Source: Thermodesulfobacteriota bacterium (GTDB taxonomy: Bacteria > Desulfobacterota > Dissulfuribacteria > Dissulfuribacterales > UBA3076). From it: DNA of 9,250 nucleotides. Location: the NCBI GenBank assembly GCA_003645605.1, contig QNAY01000026.1, forward strand, positions 1 through 9,250, written 5' to 3'. The first letter of the stretch is position 1. Each line of letters starts with the position of its first letter. Below are positions 1 through 8,147 of the stretch, piece after piece. The position numbers and the translations under genes were made by a program. Below the pieces are notes generated by a model. That model saw only the letters and a list, made by a program, of their open reading frames with translations, had not been told where the DNA came from and did not search any database.

Positions 1-170
1 AAAATTGAACAATTGACTCAAAAAATAGTTGCTCGATAAAAGAATTTTCGGACCAATGGCCGCAGTTATATGACGAACAGCCTACTCGGTGCTTGTTGCC
101 CATATCTTATATGAAATATCCAGATTTTTGGACAGAAGATTTAAAGATGGATGCTCAAGAATTGGCTTAA
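1..170 (+). pseudogene. possible 3' end of an unidentified, frame-broken gene converging on the operon
   Basis: Plus-strand frame 3 is open from 9 to a TAA at 168-170. It reads like protein, with stretches such as EFSDQWPQLYDEQ and MKYPDFWTEDLKMDAQELA. The same frame has a TGA at 6-8 and no ATG, GTG or TTG before 93, so it cannot start upstream within the window. Frame 1 is open from 1 to a TAA at 37-39 and reads KIEQLTQKIVAR. An A6 run at 20-25 lies where both frames are open, and one extra A there would join them. I infer a gene entering from the left whose frame is broken, either truly (pseudogene) or by an assembly indel. A 53-codon open frame can also occur by chance. I do not recognise the family. 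The end would lie only 7 bases from the stop of the stress-protein gene, in convergent orientation. Confidence 0.3.
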
Positions 171-177
171 ATTAGTA

Positions 178-654
178 TCAATTCATCTGCATACATCTAT
201 AGCAGCCAGCAACCAGCAAAACAGGGAGGTCGGCAAACTCGATCACGCGTTCGGCGACGCTTCCGAGCAGGATTCTGCTTACGCCTCTTTTCCCCAATTT
301 TCCCATAACAATGAGGTCAGCCCCCCAACTGACTGCCTCATCAATGATCATCTCATGAGGGGTCCCTTCCTTGATTGTTATGGAGACCAAAACACCGGAT
401 TGACTGATTTCCCGGGACATGTCTTCCAGAAAGGCTCTTGCACTTCCTTCCATGTCGGCACGGACTTCATCTTGGGGCTTGTAGTTAAATCTGCATAGTT
501 GATCGAGTACAGCCGTGTCCAGTACGTGGAGCAAGAGCAGTTCCGAACCCTGGATTTGTGCCAGTTGTTTGGCAAGCCTCACTGCCTTCAGACTGAATTT
601 TGAGCCGTCGACAGGGATCAATATTTTGGTGAATAGGCTGTTATCTCCCTTCAT
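178..654 (-). CDS. universal stress protein, UspA family (ATP-binding type)
   Basis: 158-residue, single-domain cytoplasmic UspA-family protein, the usual family length. It starts with the typical first strand (KILIPVDGS, residues 10-18). Near the C-terminus it has the ATP-binding signature G-2X-G-9X-G-S at G118, G121, G131 and S132 (GKLG...LLGS), followed by the final strand ADLPVLLV. Proteins with this signature bind ATP and act in stress or energy-state responses; the specific role here is unknown. The ATG at 654-652 lies inside the 3' end of the subunit D gene (14-base overlap). An AAGGA site at 665-669, also inside that gene, is 10 bases upstream. This implies co-transcription and probably translational coupling with the ATPase operon. 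The tail after the last strand (GCYRCMQMN) is short and cysteine-containing. No rho-independent terminator is evident after the stop. Confidence 0.93.
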   Translation of the reverse strand: MKGDNSLFTKILIPVDGSKFSLKAVRLAKQLAQIQGSELLLLHVLDTAVLDQLCRFNYKPQDEVRADMEGSARAFLEDMSREISQSGVLVSITIKEGTPHEMIIDEAVSWGADLIVMGKLGKRGVSRILLGSVAERVIEFADLPVLLVAGCYRCMQMN

Positions 655-1300
655 CGTTTATGTGTCCTTTTTTCGGGTTGCTCGTTGCCGATTTCTTCCT
701 TATACGTTTAAGCTGAAAAAGCGCTTCTCGTTCCTTTTCCTCAAGAGTTTCTTCCATTGCCTTGATCGTTGCCCGGTAGGTTGGGATATAGATATGGGCC
801 AGGGCATTTATCCGCTTAAGCGTCTTCTTCAGCTCTGCCATGAGGCGCTCAATGCCTACCTCCAGCTCCGCCAGCTCTGCCACAACTTCCATGGCTCTGT
901 GAATGGCCTCGGATGTGGCGTCCATGGACTTACCTGTTCCATAGAACCCATAGCCCGGCTTGTGTGGTGGAAGGTCTATTCGGACCAGGGGAAGCACAAC
1001 TCCCATAAGACTTTGTTCTTTCAGTACGACGCTTTCCCCGGTCTTTACTCCAAGCCCGGTGGCCCGGACCGAAGATTCGCCATTCTCCAAAAGGGCATCT
1101 TTGAGAAAGGCATAGGTCCTGAGAAGACGTTGATTTACTTCTTTTCGCACCGAGTCTGCCTTTGATGCCAGGATGCCTATATGATTAACAAGAATCTCCT
1201 TTTTCTGGTCCAGGAGTTCAAGCCCCTCCTGAGCAAGTACCAATTCTTCTTTCAGGCGAATGAGGTTACTTTTAGTTGCGGGTATCTGAATACGCTCCAT
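641..1300 (-). CDS. atpD: V/A-type ATPase subunit D (central rotor shaft)
   Basis: 219-residue subunit D, the long antiparallel coiled coil that forms the rotor shaft inside the A3B3 head and joins F and C. The N-terminal helix has the family pattern PATKSNLIRLKEELVLAQEG, followed by LLDQKKEIL. The C-terminal helix carries the counterpart pattern KRINALAHIYIPTYRATI and then LEEKERE. The middle (about residues 75-130) is the less helical domain. Length is normal for the family. The tail after residue 200 is lysine-rich (KRIRKKS, NPKKG). The ATG at 1300 is 19 bases past the B stop, preceded only by a weak GGA about 6 bases upstream. The leader between the two genes is part of a 7-base-period array. 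The 3' end overlaps the stress-protein gene. The alternative symbol is ntpD; F-type atpD is a different protein (beta subunit). Confidence 0.96.
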   Translation of the reverse strand: MERIQIPATKSNLIRLKEELVLAQEGLELLDQKKEILVNHIGILASKADSVRKEVNQRLLRTYAFLKDALLENGESSVRATGLGVKTGESVVLKEQSLMGVVLPLVRIDLPPHKPGYGFYGTGKSMDATSEAIHRAMEVVAELAELEVGIERLMAELKKTLKRINALAHIYIPTYRATIKAMEETLEEKEREALFQLKRIRKKSATSNPKKGHINDEGR

Positions 1301-1310
1301 AATTTTCCAA

Positions 1311-1345
1311 AGCTAAACGCTAATGGCTAACAGCTAAACGCTTAA
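1311..1345 (-). repeat. 7-base-period array across the B stop codon (B/D junction)
   Basis: On the plus strand five consecutive units read AGCTAAA, CGCTAAT, GGCTAAC, AGCTAAA, CGCTTAA, sharing the core GCTAA with a strict 7-base step. The first and fourth units are identical. The array starts in the B/D spacer and continues through the B stop (1320-1322) into the last codons of B, encoding its RLAVSH tail. Function is unknown. Confidence 0.85.
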
Positions 1346-2720
1346 TTCTACCATATTGATCGATCTCTTCCGGTTTTAAACGAGTGAGTTCTTGCTCAGG
1401 AAGGAACATCACCAGCTCCCCCCCAAGTTCCAGTGTTCGGGTTATGGTGCGATTTTCGTCTGCCCCCTGCTGTAGAAAACGATCGTGGAATTTCCTTGCA
1501 AAAGTGAGATAGAGTTTGTCGGTTGCAGAGAGGTCCTCTTCTCCTATGATGGATGCAAGCCGCTGTACCTGCCGTGCATGGGCATAGGCGGCATAGAGCT
1601 GGCTTGCGAGGTTTGCGTGGTCTTTCCTGGTTCTTCCCTCGCCGATACCATCGCTCATAAGCCGGGAAAGAGACGGCAATACGTTTATCGGTGGATAGAT
1701 GCCCCTCTGGGCCAGAGAACGATCGAGGACTATCTGGCCTTCGGTGATATACCCTGTCAGGTCAGGGATAGGATGAGTGATGTCATCATCCGGCATGGTG
1801 AGAATGGCTATCTGAGTAATAGAGCCCTGTTTGTCGATTATATGTCCGGCTCTTTCATAGATAGATGCAAGATCACTGTAGAGGTATCCGGGATAACCCT
1901 TGCGGCTCGGCACCTCGCCCTTGGAAGTGGCCACTTCCCTCAGGGCCTCGCAGTAGTTTGTCATGTCAGTCAGGATCACCAGGACGTGCATTCCCTGTTC
2001 AAAGGCCAGGTATTCCGCAACAGTTAGGGCGATCCTGGGGGTTATGAGCCTTTCAACTGTCGGGTCATCCGCCAGGTTCAAAAACATGGCCACGTTTTTA
2101 AGGACTCCGCTTTTCTCAAAACTGCGGCGGAAGGACTCTGCTTCGTCATGGCGTACTCCCATGGCACCGAAGATTACCGCAAACCCTTCATCCTCAGTGA
2201 GAAGCCTTGCCTGTCTGACAATCTGGGTTGCAAGGTCATTGTGCGGCAATCCGCTTCCGGAAAAGATGGGCAGTTTCTGACCCCTCACAAGGGTATTCAT
2301 GCCGTCTATGGCGGATATGCCTGTCTGTATGAAGTCCTGTGGGTAGGCCCGAGCCACCGGGTTTATGGGTAAGCCGTTTATATTCCGTCTCTCCCCCCTG
2401 AACGGCACAGGCCCGCCATCAAGGGGCCGGCCCAAGCCATCAAAAATCCGTCCCAGCACCTCTTCCTTCGAAACAATTATCTCAAAGGGCCTTCCAAGAA
2501 AACGCACCCTGGTGGTAGGCTGGGCAAGACCAGAGGTTCCTTCAAATACCTCTACCACGGCAACATCTTCGCTTATAGAGAGTATCCTGCCCTGACGGGA
2601 CAGGCCATCTGACGGGACGATTTCCACGATCTCACCAAAACCGACACCTCTGACGCCGCTTATCACAACCAAAGGGCCACTTATCCTGTCAAGGCCTATG
2701 TATTCCAGGATTCCCTTCAT
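1320..2720 (-). CDS. atpB: V/A-type ATPase subunit B (non-catalytic nucleotide-binding subunit)
   Basis: 466-residue subunit B, which alternates with A in the A3B3 hexamer of the soluble head. Family landmarks in order: N-terminal beta-barrel (about 1-75); [18 protein letters not shown] (88-104); [42 protein letters not shown] (about 120-161), in which SGSGLPHN at 154-161 replaces a working P-loop, as expected for the non-catalytic subunit; [14 protein letters not shown] (249-261); [18 protein letters not shown] (275-292); and PSLSRLM (349-355), whose R353 matches the arginine finger reaching into the A active site. The C-terminal helical domain includes [19 protein letters not shown]. The ATG at 2720 is preceded by AAGGGG (2728-2733) with 7-base spacing. 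The last six residues (RLAVSH) are encoded within the 7-base repeat array. The alternative symbol is ntpB. Confidence 0.98.
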   Translation of the reverse strand: MKGILEYIGLDRISGPLVVISGVRGVGFGEIVEIVPSDGLSRQGRILSISEDVAVVEVFEGTSGLAQPTTRVRFLGRPFEIIVSKEEVLGRIFDGLGRPLDGGPVPFRGERRNINGLPINPVARAYPQDFIQTGISAIDGMNTLVRGQKLPIFSGSGLPHNDLATQIVRQARLLTEDEGFAVIFGAMGVRHDEAESFRRSFEKSGVLKNVAMFLNLADDPTVERLITPRIALTVAEYLAFEQGMHVLVILTDMTNYCEALREVATSKGEVPSRKGYPGYLYSDLASIYERAGHIIDKQGSITQIAILTMPDDDITHPIPDLTGYITEGQIVLDRSLAQRGIYPPINVLPSLSRLMSDGIGEGRTRKDHANLASQLYAAYAHARQVQRLASIIGEEDLSATDKLYLTFARKFHDRFLQQGADENRTITRTLELGGELVMFLPEQELTRLKPEEIDQYGRIKRLAVSH

Positions 2721-2721
2721 G

Positions 2722-2747
2722 GCAGGACCCCTTTCACAGCAGGACCC
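2722..2747 (-). repeat. 9-bp direct repeat flanking the B ribosome binding site
   Basis: GGGTCCTGC (minus strand) occurs twice, at 2739-2747 and 2722-2730, separated by 8 bases. The copy nearer the gene overlaps the AAGGGG Shine-Dalgarno site of subunit B at 2728-2733. The repeat may be coincidental. Confidence 0.45.
2728..2733 (-). promoter_or_regulatory. ribosome binding site of subunit B
   Basis: AAGGGG on the minus strand, 7 bases upstream of the ATG at 2720. It supports that start. Confidence 0.7.
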
Positions 2748-2780
2748 GTAACTGTTTTCATGTTTTTATTTTATCCCTAC

Positions 2781-2836
2781 ACTCTTAAAACTTAAAACTC
2801 AAAGCCTAAAAGTCTATAGCCTTCAGCCTAAAAGCC
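2781..2836 (-). repeat. 7-base-period array in the A/B intergenic spacer
   Basis: Eight consecutive 7-base units on the plus strand: ACTCTTA, AAACTTA, AAACTCA, AAGCCTA, AAAGTCT, ATAGCCT, TCAGCCT, AAAAGCC. The unit drifts gradually from AAACTTA-like to AGCCTAA-like while the period holds. The array fills most of the 121-base A/B spacer and ends 5 bases before the A stop codon. No promoter or small ORF is evident in the spacer. Confidence 0.75.
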
Positions 2837-2841
2837 TATAT

Positions 2842-4623
2842 TTATAAGCTATCCTGTCTATGGAGAAGTGCATTGATCTCCTTGTCTATCTGTTCCTTGA
2901 TAGACTTGAAGGGGCCTGGGTCATCACCCCGCTGTGTAAACTTCAGCCTGTGGATTTCAGCTACCACAGGAAGCTCCATGGCTCTGAACAGAGGGATCCG
3001 GGCCTTTACCACGTCGGCCAGGCGTTCAATAAAGTGTAGTATGACATCAAGCAGGAGGAACTGCTTTTCCGGCCCGGCATAGGTATCCACCGGGTCAAGG
3101 GCGCCCTGTTGCAGGAAGTCGTTCTTTATGAGCCTTGCTCCCTCGATAATCCTTTTCTGATCATCAGGCAGGGCCTCTTCTCCCAATAATTTTACGATAT
3201 TTTGCAGCCTGGAGTCCTCTTGGAGGATGTTGATGGTCTTTTCCCTCAGGGTCCTCCAGGTGTTCCCCACTTTCTCCGTCCACCACGGCTCAACCGCTGA
3301 GATATAGACGGAATAGCTCTGAAGGTAGTTTATGGCAGGAAAGTATCTGGCGCTCGCAAGTTCTTTATCAAGGGCCCAGAAGCACTGGACAAAGCGCTTA
3401 GTGTGCATGGTTACAGGTTCAGAAAAGTCTCCTCCCGGAGGTGAAACCGCGCCTATGAGAGTCACCGAGCCTTTTTTGCCCGATAGTGACACCACCTGTC
3501 CCGCACGTTCGTAGAACGCGGCAAGCCTGCTTGCCAGATAGGCAGGGAAACCTTCTTCAGCAGGCATTTCCTCCAGTCGGCCGGATATCTCCCTCAGGGC
3601 CTCGGCCCATCTTGAGGTGGAGTCTGCCATGAGCGCAACGTCATAGCCCATATCCCGATAATATTCCGCTATGGTGACTCCTGTGTAGATGCTGGCCTCC
3701 CTGGCGGCTACAGGCATATCCGAAGTGTTGGCAATGAGAATGGTCCGTTCTATGAGGGGGCGCTGGGTCCGTGGGTCCAGTAGTTTAGGCAAGTCCACAA
3801 GGACCCCTGTCATCTCGTTTCCCCGCTCTCCACAGCCAATGTAGACTACGATGTCCGCATCCGCCCACTTGGAGAGCTGGTGCTGGGCAACGGTCTTCCC
3901 GGTCCCAAAGCCTCCTGGTATGCCTGCAGTACCACCCCTCGCCAGGGGGAAGAAGGTGTCTATTACCCTCTGCCCGGTTATGAGGGGCTCAGAGGGTATC
4001 AGCCTTTCCCGATATGGGCGGATTTTTCTTACCGGCCATCTGTGGAACAGCTTGAGCTCATGAATTTTATCAGAAGGGGACCGGATTACGGCAATGACAT
4101 CATCAAGTGTATAATCCCCTTTGGGCACGATATGTTCCAGTGTCCCCTGTACCCCGGGAGGAACCATAATCCTGTGTGTAATGAGGTGTGACTCCGGTAG
4201 TTCGCCAAGGATTTCACCTGGCAAGACCATGGCACCAGGCCTTACGGATGGAGTAAATTGCCACACTTTGTCCCTTGGAAGGGCTGTTCCAGTCTTTCCC
4301 CGGCGTATGAAGTCCCCCCATTTCCCTCGAAGTATTTCAAGGGGACGCTGGACCCCGTCAAAAATTTCACCCATAAGTCCTGGTCCGAGTTCCACATACA
4401 GGGGGAGGCCCTTGGCATATACATCCGCCCCTGGCCGCAGGCCGGTTGTGTCTTCATAGACCTGAATGGTGGCAAGGTCCTTGTCAAGATCAATGATTTC
4501 ACCCACTAGCCGTTCGTCACCGACCTCCACCATCTCGTTCATTGAAAACCTGTGAGCAGGGCGGGCCTTCACTACAGGGCCGCTGATCATGGTGACAATG
4601 GGTTGCTGTGCGGTGGATTCCAT
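2842..4623 (-). CDS. atpA: V/A-type ATPase subunit A (catalytic ATP-hydrolysing/synthesising subunit)
   Basis: 593-residue catalytic subunit, a normal length for the family. In order: N-terminal beta-barrel with ISGPVVKA (13-20) and [14 protein letters not shown] (31-44); [14 protein letters not shown] (82-95); the V/A-specific non-homologous insert (about 110-200); P-loop GGFGTGKT (237-244, K243 and T244 contacting phosphate and Mg); GCGERGNEM (263-271), with E266 as the catalytic glutamate; [33 protein letters not shown] (331-363), holding the Walker B strand; and [12 protein letters not shown] (394-405). The C-terminal helical domain ends in a helix of mixed charge. The usual P-loop of this family is GPFGSGKT-like, so Gly for Pro at 238 and Thr for Ser at 241 are variations, not losses. 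The ATG at 4623 has no recognisable Shine-Dalgarno site but fits the family N-terminus. The 53-base E/A spacer lacks a heptamer array. The alternative symbol is ntpA. Confidence 0.98.
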   Translation of the reverse strand: MESTAQQPIVTMISGPVVKARPAHRFSMNEMVEVGDERLVGEIIDLDKDLATIQVYEDTTGLRPGADVYAKGLPLYVELGPGLMGEIFDGVQRPLEILRGKWGDFIRRGKTGTALPRDKVWQFTPSVRPGAMVLPGEILGELPESHLITHRIMVPPGVQGTLEHIVPKGDYTLDDVIAVIRSPSDKIHELKLFHRWPVRKIRPYRERLIPSEPLITGQRVIDTFFPLARGGTAGIPGGFGTGKTVAQHQLSKWADADIVVYIGCGERGNEMTGVLVDLPKLLDPRTQRPLIERTILIANTSDMPVAAREASIYTGVTIAEYYRDMGYDVALMADSTSRWAEALREISGRLEEMPAEEGFPAYLASRLAAFYERAGQVVSLSGKKGSVTLIGAVSPPGGDFSEPVTMHTKRFVQCFWALDKELASARYFPAINYLQSYSVYISAVEPWWTEKVGNTWRTLREKTINILQEDSRLQNIVKLLGEEALPDDQKRIIEGARLIKNDFLQQGALDPVDTYAGPEKQFLLLDVILHFIERLADVVKARIPLFRAMELPVVAEIHRLKFTQRGDDPGPFKSIKEQIDKEINALLHRQDSL

Positions 4624-4676
4624 GGTTAATACCGGTTTTTTTCGACCTATGCGGTTAAGAAACTACTCAAAATCAA

Positions 4677-5288
4677 TCACGAATTCTGTATATTAGCCAT
4701 CAACTCCTTGAGTTTGGGCTCCGCCCTTTTAAGCAGGGCATCAAAGGAAAAATCAACAAGGACTTTTTTGTTAGCGCTAAAGGCAAGGCATCCCCCGTTG
4801 ATGTCTGCCGGCTCAGGGAGGAGTTCTACAGTTTGTCCTGTCTCTTTTGATAGATCCATGAGCATGTCTTGAGAAAACAGGCACTGATCGTTTTTTCTTA
4901 CCTGAATCCAGCAATGTTCTTCGGGTAGGCTAGAGACGGCATGGATCGCGAGAAGCCTCAATATGTTGGGGTACCCCGGTTCATCCCGGAGGGCTGAAAG
5001 CCTCTTTTCCGTCTCCTCAAATACCTCGCTCAGAAGCGCCTGCCTTGTGATCATCACCTGTTGTCCAGCCTTCAGCTCCGCAGCGCTTACGACCTGTCGG
5101 GCGTGCTGATATGCAGATTGACGCTCTTGAGACACATGCTCTTCAAGGTCCCTCTGTGTATTCTCCCCGGCTTCCTGTAATATGCGATTTGCCCGTTCCC
5201 TGGCCCTGGAGAGGATCTCCCCGGCCTCTTTCCGCCCCTTTTCTCTAATTGCCCTGCATAGCAGCGATACCTGGTCAGGTAGCGGCAC
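4677..5288 (-). CDS. atpE: V/A-type ATPase subunit E (peripheral stalk)
   Basis: About 203 residues, the usual length for subunit E, which pairs with a G/H-type helix to form the stator stalk holding the head still. The N-terminal half (to about residue 95) is a long charged helix rich in Arg, Glu and Ala with almost no Pro or Gly (EAGEILSRARERANRILQEAG and onward). The C-terminal globular part shows the family pattern GGCLAFSANKKVLVDFSFDALLKR and a final helix. I place the start at GTG 5288-5286 because AAGGAG (5296-5301) lies 7 bases upstream. An in-frame TTG at 5306-5304 would overlap the F stop as TTGA and add six residues (MRRRNV); it is a possible alternative. Sequence identity to the family is weak, as is usual for E; position and architecture support the call. 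The alternative symbol is ntpE. Confidence 0.88.
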   Translation of the reverse strand: MPLPDQVSLLCRAIREKGRKEAGEILSRARERANRILQEAGENTQRDLEEHVSQERQSAYQHARQVVSAAELKAGQQVMITRQALLSEVFEETEKRLSALRDEPGYPNILRLLAIHAVSSLPEEHCWIQVRKNDQCLFSQDMLMDLSKETGQTVELLPEPADINGGCLAFSANKKVLVDFSFDALLKRAEPKLKELMANIQNS

Positions 5289-5295
5289 GACGTTT

Positions 5296-5301
5296 CTCCT
5301 T
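5296..5301 (-). promoter_or_regulatory. ribosome binding site deciding the subunit E start
   Basis: AAGGAG on the minus strand, 7 bases before GTG 5288. It lies downstream of the TTG at 5306, so it cannot serve that codon. It favours the shorter E protein and lies just past the F stop. Confidence 0.65.
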
Positions 5302-5302
5302 C

Positions 5303-5602
5303 TCAACGTTCCATCAGGGTTACCATAAACTCCCCTGTGGATGGTCGGTCCGGCAAAGGGCCCTCTGTATCGGGGATCTCCACCACCAAGGGCTTATGGA
5401 GTTCAAAGATCATTTCATCTACCTTTGAGCGAATGGATTTGGCTATCCTTTCGGTGATCAATACCAGGCCGATGTCAGGGCTGTTTTGTGCAGACTCCAA
5501 GGCAGCCATGGCATCTTCTCCGGTCTTGACCGTTCGCGTATCTATGCCTCCCAGGGAGAAGGCCATGCATGTCAGATGATCTGCTATGACCAGGATGTGC
5601 AT
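5303..5602 (-). CDS. atpF: V/A-type ATPase subunit F (central stalk)
   Basis: 99-residue subunit F, which binds the D shaft in the central stalk and modulates rotation. The alternating beta-alpha fold is visible: an initial strand MHILVIADH; the family segment AFSLGGIDTRTVKTGEDA; then DIGLVLITERIAKSIRSKVDEM (about 43-64), matching the conserved IGIILITE-type motif; and PLVVEIPDTEGPLP (about 70-83), the conserved P-x-x-x-EIP strand. Length is typical (about 100). The ATG at 5602 has GGGGG at 5613-5617 as a probable, somewhat distant ribosome binding site (10 bases). The 159-base spacer upstream, towards K, holds the two opposed heptamer arrays. The stop at 5305-5303 abuts or overlaps the start of E, so the two are probably translated together. 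The alternative symbol is ntpG in Enterococcus-style naming. Confidence 0.94.
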   Translation of the reverse strand: MHILVIADHLTCMAFSLGGIDTRTVKTGEDAMAALESAQNSPDIGLVLITERIAKSIRSKVDEMIFELHKPLVVEIPDTEGPLPDRPSTGEFMVTLMER

Positions 5603-5678
5603 ATTTTAAGCGCCCCCAGACATCCTTCACGACAAGTCAAAAGTAGTTTAAACTTTGTCGATCTTGTGTTTTGGCAGT

Positions 5679-5713
5679 GAAATTTGAAACTTGAAATTGG
5701 AAATTGGAAAAAT
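5679..5713 (+). repeat. 7-base-period array, K/F spacer, first block
   Basis: Five units on the plus strand at a strict 7-base step: GAAATTT, GAAACTT, GAAATTG, GAAATTG, GAAAAAT. Its middle units are complementary to the second block at 5739-5759. Confidence 0.85.
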
Positions 5714-5756
5714 ACAAAGATGTAGATGCATTACCTAATTTCCAGTTTCCAGTTTC
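5693..5756 (-). promoter_or_regulatory. 18-bp stem-loop formed by opposed heptamer arrays between K and F
   Basis: Plus-strand bases 5693-5710 can pair with 5739-5756 over 18 positions, leaving a 28-base loop. As plus-strand RNA this is 16 Watson-Crick pairs and 2 G-U wobbles. As the operon mRNA (minus strand) the two wobbles become C-A mismatches, leaving 16 of 18 pairs. No T-run follows on either side, so it is not a typical rho-independent terminator. It sits directly 3' of the K gene. A role in protecting or punctuating the K message is an inference. Confidence 0.55.
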
Positions 5757-5759
5757 GAC
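5739..5759 (+). repeat. 7-base-period array, K/F spacer, second block (opposite orientation)
   Basis: Three units on the plus strand: TTTCCAG, TTTCCAG, TTTCGAC. Read on the minus strand they are GAAA-headed units like those of the block at 5679-5713, so the two blocks are inverted relative to each other. The block ends 2 bases before the K stop codon. Confidence 0.75.
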
Positions 5760-5761
5760 AT

Positions 5762-6167
<406 letters not shown>

Positions 6168-6175
<8 letters not shown>

Positions 6176-8147
6176 TTTCTTCAAGGAGAGGCTGAAAAGG
6201 CTTTCCCCCTCCCCGGAAAAACTTGCTGAAAAATTCATAGTACTCAAGTCGTAAGGTCTGGATGGAGACCACTATTCCTTCAAGGGCTATTATCACAATG
6301 TTTCCAAGTATTATAGTGATCCAGTAAAAAAGGCCTTGGCCGTGGACGTTCTGAACCATGTCCGCCAGGGAAAATACCGCTATGAAGAGACCCGCGTGAG
6401 TGAGGGCAAAGGCTGCAACACGGACAAAGGATACGGTGTTGGCAAGGTATCTCAAAAGGTCGTCAAGTACTTCTATAAACGATTCCAGGATTGTGCCCCC
6501 GAGGCCTGGCGGGAGATGTCTCCATTTTTCCTTGGTGCGGCGCTGTGCCAGCACGGCCCTGACCGGCCGCTGGAGGATCATCAGGATGATCAACGCCCCT
6601 GCTGCCACCTTGGCAAATATTACTTCAAAAGGGCTAAGCCCTCCTGATAGGAGATAGCGCGCGACAAGACCCACACCAAGCCAGTAAAGCAAGGCACCGG
6701 CCAGACCGGATGTTGACAGAAGTTCTCCGTAACTGCGCTGACGGATGACGTTTATAAGATTAAGGATCAGTCCCAGGCTGATAACACCGATCCCAAGAAA
6801 AGCCGACATCACCATAAAGCGGTTGATTTCCTCCAAGGGGTGCATCCAGAGTGCGGGAATCAGGTCTTCCAGACCAAAAATACTGCCGTAAAGAAGACCG
6901 AAAATCATAGACGATACCCCACACTCCATAAGTATAATTCCATAATCTATGTAACGGTACATCTTTCTGAATACATAGTAGCCTATGCCACAGAGTATGG
7001 CCCCGTGCCCCACGTCCCCGAACATCATCCCGAAGAGGAGAAGAAAACTCACCGCAAGAAAGACTGTGGGCTCCACCTCTTCATAGGAAGGGGTGCCGTA
7101 CAGGGTAGTCAACCGTTCAAAGGGGCGGATAAGCATGGGGTTATTGAAGAGTATGGGTATCTTAAGGATGCCGGACCGGATTTCTTTTATGTCCTTTGGG
7201 TCCACCTGGTCCACCAGGGCCTTGCCGGACGTGGCTTTGAGTATCCGCTTCTTTAGTTCCTCAAAGAGTGCAACCGGTATCCACCCCGTAAGGAGATATG
7301 TGTGATCAATCTGCCCGAATTCGGCTTGGGCCTTAAGGAGCTGCCGGGCAAGCAGTATCTCCTCACGCAGACGTTTGAGCCTCGTACCGTGTTTTTGGGT
7401 AAGCTCTGCGCCTTCGGTATCAAGGCCGGCAAGCTCGGTCTTTAAATGCTCCAGCTCAGCGGATAACTGATCTAGGGCCTTTCCTATAGTGCCATGAATT
7501 TCAGGAGGTAGCTCCAAAGTGTCCCAGAAGGCGCTCTTAAGGGCCCCTAAGAGCGCCTCCTCATCTTTTTTTAGAGACATGGCCAGCAGGACTACCCTTT
7601 GTTCCTTGCGGCCGACCGGGATAAGAGTGTGATGCGTATCCACAAGGCTCTGTTCCAGCTTATTGAGATTCTCTTCAGGAATCAGACCGGCTCTCCATGT
7701 CACATATCTCAGGTCATGCAGGCGGTCAAGGTCTATCTTTGCAGGTTCCAGGAGCTGCAACCTGGCAATCAGGGATTCATGTTCAGAAATGGCATTTTTT
7801 GCTTTTTTTTTCCGCTCCAGAGGTTCTAATGCCTCAGTTTCTATGCGCGCAAGATCTTCCTCCAGGCGAAAGACGGCCTTGTCCGGTTGGGGTACCTTTC
7901 TGATGCCGGACGAAGGACCTGCCGGCCCCAGATCTCTGAGCAGCCGGTTTGCCCTGGCAAGCAAGCTGTCATAGTGTTCAAGGAGAGATGTGTCAATATG
8001 GGCCACATAACCCAGGCGACCAAGGTGTGTCTCTTCCACCCTGATCAGGTGAAGGAGGCGGAGGTCTCCCAGGATAGCCATGACTGCCGAGATCCGGTCT
8101 TCAGGGACCTGGATAGTCAGCCTTGTAAGCTTGACCGGTCTAAACAT
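6168..8147 (-). CDS. atpI: V/A-type ATPase subunit I (membrane stator, a-subunit homologue)
   Basis: 659-residue stator subunit that forms the two ion half-channels beside the K ring; typical length. The first half (to about 355) is cytoplasmic and largely helical, with charged coiled-coil stretches near 91-135 and 222-275 that form the arm contacting the peripheral stalk. The second half has about seven hydrophobic segments (near 362-386, 402-425, 444-466, 482-500, 508-526, 571-597, 606-630). Conserved motifs: FGMMFGDVGHG (372-382); NTVSFVRVAAFALTHAGL (570-587), with R576 matching the essential channel arginine; and LEGIVVSIQTLRLEYYEFFSKFF (622-644), with E623 and a second conserved arginine R633. 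The ATG at 8147 overlaps the C gene by 8 bases. GAGGT at 8153-8157, 5 bases upstream, supports the start. The alternative symbol is ntpI. Confidence 0.97.

Noticed and set aside
151..498. Plus-strand open frame starting in the 3' flank and running into usp
   Set aside because: Most of it is antisense to the UspA gene, whose ATP-binding motif is intact. The translation is not protein-like.
515..1165. Long plus-strand open frame opposite D and usp
   Set aside because: It is antisense to two well-supported genes, and its translation has no recognisable domain and reads as composition-driven shadow.
1485..2027. Plus-strand open frame opposite subunit B
   Set aside because: It lies wholly within the B gene, which has full family motifs. 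The antisense product shows no domain pattern.
2781..2836. CRISPR-like array or minisatellite
   Set aside because: The units are only 7 bases, degenerate and contiguous, with no spacers and no cas genes in the window.
1320..4623. F-type ATP synthase alpha/beta genes
   Set aside because: A has the V/A-specific insert and a 593-residue length, B has the degenerate SGSGLPHN site, and D, C, I and K are V/A-type partners, not F-type ones.
5693..5756. Rho-independent terminator between K and F
   Set aside because: The stem is A/T-rich with a 28-base loop and no T-run follows it on either strand. F, E, A, B and D would also need another promoter, and none is visible.
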